Assembly: GCA_937873395.1 (NCBI GenBank)
Contig: CALMYH010000003.1
Location: 1 to 47,169 of the forward strand
DNA: 47,169 bases
Source: an uncultured Burkholderiales bacterium
GTDB lineage: Bacteria; Pseudomonadota; Gammaproteobacteria; Burkholderiales; Burkholderiaceae_C
Reading direction: 5' to 3'
In this document: one piece after another, positions 44,585-47,169 of the stretch
Layout of the letters: each line of letters begins with the position of its first letter
Position numbering within the stretch: position 1 is the first letter of the stretch
The notes under the pieces: generated by a model
What the model was told of the DNA's origin: nothing
Databases searched by the model: none
What the model saw: only the letters and a program-made list of their open reading frames with translations
Position numbers and translations under genes: made by a program

Positions 44585-44600
44585 TTTACTCTAAAGTAAA
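44585..44600. promoter_or_regulatory. Second copy of the palindromic operator, between racemase and crotonase genes
   Basis: TTTACTCTAAAGTAAA matches the 43444-43461 palindrome at 15 of 16 bases (one C for T). It is 17 bp before the racemase start and about 98 bp before the crotonase start, so it could control both divergent transcripts. Confidence 0.75.
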
Positions 44601-44697
44601 TTAGCTTTATTTTGGGTAAGGGAAATCACCAAGTTACTTACTCGATAGTCAAATGAAAGAATGTGAGGTCCCTAAGCACGCCGAGAATGGAGAAGAC

Positions 44698-45480
44698 ATG
44701 TCAGAGTCAGTGGTGGTTACCGAAGTCCGGAATCGATCTCTTTGGATCCGCCTGAATCGCCCAGATGCAATGAACTCGCTCACCCCAGAAGTGCTCCAAG
44801 CCATCGACAAGGGGCTGGACCAGGCACTGGAGAGCAACGACGTCATGACCGTTGTTCTTACTGGTACCGGCCGCGCCTTCTGCGCTGGGGCGGACCTTAA
44901 GTACGTGCGAGGTCAACTGGGCGAGAACGGCACGAGCGCCTTCCTCGCGGGTGTCTTGCGCACGATGAACCGCCTGGACCGATTCCCCAAGCCGGTCATT
45001 GCCTCGCTAAACGGCATTACCCTCGCGGGAGGGCTGGAGTTGGTGCTGTGCTGCGATCTGATTATCGCTGCCAAGAGCGCAAAGATCGGCGATGCACACG
45101 CCAACTACGGCCTGCTTCCTGGAGGTGGCGGCTCGGTGCGTCTCCCCCGTGTGATTGGCCCGACCCGCGCCAAGTACCTTCTCTACACCGGTGAGTTCGT
45201 TTCAGCCGAGGAGATGCGAGAAGCCGGGTTGGTGAATCAGGTCGTGGACGACTCGCAGCTCGACGCAGCGACCCAGAAGGTGGCCGACACCATTGCCACC
45301 AAGAGCCCTTTGGGCCTTCAGCGCATGAAGGCTCTGGTTGACGACGGGCTCGATCAATCAGAGGACACGGCACTTCGCTTGGAACTGCTGGCGTCAGAAG
45401 TTCATGCTTTCAGCGCCGACCTTCAAGAGGGGCTGGATGCCTTCCAGGGAAAACGCGCGCCGCGTTTCACCGGCAAGTGA
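44698..45480 (+). CDS. Crotonase-fold protein (enoyl-CoA hydratase/isomerase family) lacking usual catalytic glutamates
   Basis: 260 residues from ATG 44698 with GGAGAAGAC upstream (an in-frame ATG at 44653 is possible). Oxyanion-hole segments GRAFCAGADLK (58-68) and GITLAGGLELVLCCDLIIAA are intact, so CoA-ester binding is expected. At the positions of the two hydratase glutamates (E144 and E164 of rat mitochondrial enzyme) I align H134 in GDAHANYGLLPGGGG and Y160 in RAKYLLYTGE. A standard hydration mechanism is therefore doubtful; isomerase, hydrolase, or other crotonase chemistry is possible. It is followed by the PaaK-like gene. Confidence 0.85.
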   Translation: MSESVVVTEVRNRSLWIRLNRPDAMNSLTPEVLQAIDKGLDQALESNDVMTVVLTGTGRAFCAGADLKYVRGQLGENGTSAFLAGVLRTMNRLDRFPKPVIASLNGITLAGGLELVLCCDLIIAAKSAKIGDAHANYGLLPGGGGSVRLPRVIGPTRAKYLLYTGEFVSAEEMREAGLVNQVVDDSQLDAATQKVADTIATKSPLGLQRMKALVDDGLDQSEDTALRLELLASEVHAFSADLQEGLDAFQGKRAPRFTGK

Positions 45481-45496
45481 ACCAAGGTTCCGAACC

Positions 45497-46729
45497 ATGA
45501 CCACGCCCCCATGCTCCAACCGATTCGCAGCACTTCAGCGCATTCAGACCCAGGCTTACCGGAAGGCCCCAGCAATACGAGACATCTATGAGCGGGCGAA
45601 TATGGCGCCGGCCGACTTATGCGGCGCCAGTGATCTTGCCCGCCTGCCCGTCACGACCAAAGACCAACTACTCGCCCTCCAACGAGCACATCCCCCTTTT
45701 GGCGGGTTCCTGGCCGCGGACACTCACGACATTCGACGCATCTTTGTGTCTCCAGGGCCGATCTATGAACCAGAGCTTTCAAGCGATGTCACCGGGCGTG
45801 GATTCGCGCAAGTTTTTAACCAAGCAGGCATCGGCCCCGGCGATCGCGTGCTCAATACCTGGTCTTACCACCTTGTGCCCGCAGGTCTTTTGCTTGACCA
45901 AGGAATCGCATCTACCGGGGCCACGATCATCCCGTGTGGTCCGGGCGGCGCTGAACAGCAAGCCCAACTGATTCTGGAGTTGGACATCACGTGTATTTGC
46001 GCGTCCACCAGCTTCTTCATTACCTTGATCGAGACCTTGGAACGCATGGGGTACCAGTTGCCTCGTGACTGGCGCGTCAAAAATGCCATGCTCGGTGGAG
46101 AGATGGGCAACTGGATGCATAAGCGACGCTATCTTGAGCAGCGCTATGCCATCAACACGTTCTCCGCCTATGCGACCGGAGACTTTGGACTCATCGGTTA
46201 CGAACAAGATGGACTTGAGGGCTACCGCATTCACCCTGAACGCCTGGTCCAGGTGTGCGACCCGGTATCGGGCGAGCCCTTGCCAGTCGGCAGCACAGGT
46301 GAGATCGTGGTCACGACACTGGAAAGCGGGTGGCCATTGGTTCGATTCGGCACAGGCGACGTCGCTCAGGCGTTGAGCCAGACAGAAGACGGCCTCGTTG
46401 ATCGCATTGGTCTTCTGCAAGGCCGCGTCGGCCAGGGTGTAAAAGTGCGCGAGGTTTTTGTCTATCCGCGCAACATCGAAGAATTGCTGAGTCGAGTGCC
46501 GGAGATCAATCGTGCGCAGCTTGTCGTAGAGACCCTGGGCCACAGAGAGACCATGACATTGCGTGCAGAACTCAAGCCAAAAGGCACACCAGCCAACGTG
46601 GAAGCTCACCTAGCTGATGCATTCAAACAAGTAACTCGGCTCAAGCTAGACAACATCGAATGGCTCGAGGTGGGCCAACTCGCTGAAGGAGATCCAACGC
46701 TTGTCGATCGGAAGCACGCACAAGCTTGA
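45497..46729 (+). CDS. PaaK-like acyl-adenylate-forming protein with degenerate P-loop
   Basis: 410 residues, 16 bp after the crotonase gene. The fold markers of phenylacetate-CoA ligase are present: YRKAPAIRDIYERANM, LPVTTKDQLL, TFSAYATGDFGLIGYE, VRFGTGDVAQAL, and GVKVREVFVYPRNIEELL with the C-terminal subdomain. At the place of the usual Ser/Thr/Gly-rich P-loop (SSGTTGKP) it has VSPGPIYEPE (84-92). ATP handling may differ, or the protein may bind or transfer a preformed acyl group. Together with the 38.5 kb ligase this makes two adenylate-type proteins in one cluster. Confidence 0.85.
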   Translation: MTTPPCSNRFAALQRIQTQAYRKAPAIRDIYERANMAPADLCGASDLARLPVTTKDQLLALQRAHPPFGGFLAADTHDIRRIFVSPGPIYEPELSSDVTGRGFAQVFNQAGIGPGDRVLNTWSYHLVPAGLLLDQGIASTGATIIPCGPGGAEQQAQLILELDITCICASTSFFITLIETLERMGYQLPRDWRVKNAMLGGEMGNWMHKRRYLEQRYAINTFSAYATGDFGLIGYEQDGLEGYRIHPERLVQVCDPVSGEPLPVGSTGEIVVTTLESGWPLVRFGTGDVAQALSQTEDGLVDRIGLLQGRVGQGVKVREVFVYPRNIEELLSRVPEINRAQLVVETLGHRETMTLRAELKPKGTPANVEAHLADAFKQVTRLKLDNIEWLEVGQLAEGDPTLVDRKHAQA

Positions 46730-47024
46730 AGCACCACAGGACCCGGATGTACAAGTTGGAGTTGGAGTTGACCCACTTCCGTGGACGGGTACTGGTTTTC
46801 CGGGGGAACGTCAGTCAGTCAGTCACTGAAGCCCGAAGGGCTCTTCTCGGTTAGGATCCGTCTTGTTCCCGGCTTGTTTTAAGTGCTGTACTAGGCAATT
46901 GCCGCCCAGCCACTGCTTCTGACAATGCCGGGAATTTTTCGGGTCAATGTGGCCCAGCAAGGCTCTCGAGTACTCCATCGCTGGGTCGGAGTGCTCGTAT
47001 ACCGCGTATGTCGATCGCGTGGGG
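46730..47024. other. Intergenic region without recognised gene
   Basis: A 295-bp stretch between the PaaK-like gene and umuC. It contains a four-copy GTCA run near 46810-46825, a short hairpin AGCCC-GAA-GGGCT (46830-46842) that may end the crotonase transcript, and sequence around 46780-46800 that looks like an insertion-sequence end. No convincing reading frame is seen. Confidence 0.5.
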
Positions 47025-47169
47025 TCACGCTCTTGCCACCGGCACATCCTCCAGCCGCGTCGTGTACTGCGGCGTGCGCCTCTCCTGCTTCATGCCCCAT
47101 GCTCGCTGAGGTGCCGTCTGCCCGGTAGAGCCGACATGCAAGGTGCCCTTGCCGTAACGCTGGTTGATG
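47025..47169 (-). CDS. umuC: UmuC-like DNA polymerase V catalytic subunit, C-terminal end only
   Basis: The minus strand gives the last 48 codons: INQRYGKGTLHVGSTG, then APQRAWGMKQERRTPQYTTRLEDVPVARA and TGA at 47025-47027. The WGMKQERRTPQYTTRLEDVP block matches the C-terminal DUF4113-type end of UmuC family Y polymerases. These perform error-prone bypass of DNA lesions under SOS control. The polymerase body, and any umuD and LexA box, lie outside the window. umuDC genes are common on integrating elements and plasmids. Confidence 0.8.
   Translation of the reverse strand, partial: INQRYGKGTLHVGSTGQTAPQRAWGMKQERRTPQYTTRLEDVPVARA

Overview
The window reads as a high-GC betaproteobacterial chromosome, most likely of the Comamonadaceae (Hydrogenophaga/Acidovorax/Polaromonas type). 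This is inferred from protein flavour and gene content: DUF3579, a kynBUA-type kynurenine operon, a PA0069-like radical SAM protein and a stand-alone WS/DGAT. No database search was possible.

Left part (1-26.9 kb) is GC-rich, ordinary chromosome. It holds the end of rpsT with a strong terminator, a chemoreceptor, a DUF3579 gene, argD-argF, a cysteine-cluster protein and an RlmI-like methyltransferase. Next come the tryptophan-to-anthranilate operon kynB-kynU-kynA with a translationally coupled DUF3592 membrane protein, and a molybdate uptake locus (short ModE divergent from modABC, with a ModE-box-like site between). A radical SAM gene follows with a perfect LexA-type box in front of it, then a wax-ester/triacylglycerol synthase and two alpha/beta hydrolases. 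A MarR-controlled set follows (FAD monooxygenase, DUF2783, VOC metalloprotein, fumarylacetoacetase), and finally an ABC-2 exporter, a decayed glutathione S-transferase and a MipA-type outer membrane protein.

At 26.93 kb the chromosome is interrupted. A 45-bp 3' fragment of a tRNA-Pro(GGG) gene, still followed by its terminator, starts exactly in the anticodon loop and is joined to foreign sequence. A tyrosine integrase follows at 27.1 kb, then an AbiE-like winged-helix/nucleotidyltransferase pair. The second member of that pair is cut off by a set of short direct repeats that look like an insertion-sequence end. No second att copy is seen to the right, so the element may run past the window end or its right end may have been lost.

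Right part (30.4-46.7 kb) is a catabolic block, visibly lower in GC from about 32.4 kb on. It contains etfBA, a TetR regulator, an acyl-CoA dehydrogenase, a complete branched-chain-type ABC importer (livF, binding protein, livM, livH, livG) with an acyl-CoA ligase embedded between livH and livG, an HSD10-like dehydrogenase, an SCP2-type thiolase and an alpha-methylacyl-CoA racemase. A divergent pair encodes a crotonase and a PaaK-like protein. Together they spell uptake, CoA activation, epimerisation and beta-oxidation of an alpha-methyl-branched acid, with electrons passed to ETF. Two near-identical palindromes (core TTTACTTTAAAGTAAA) lie in front of the racemase/crotonase and thiolase transcripts and are candidate operators. 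The crotonase lacks both usual catalytic glutamates and the PaaK-like protein lacks the usual P-loop, so the chemistry is probably not textbook. The window ends in the 3' end of a umuC-like polymerase gene.
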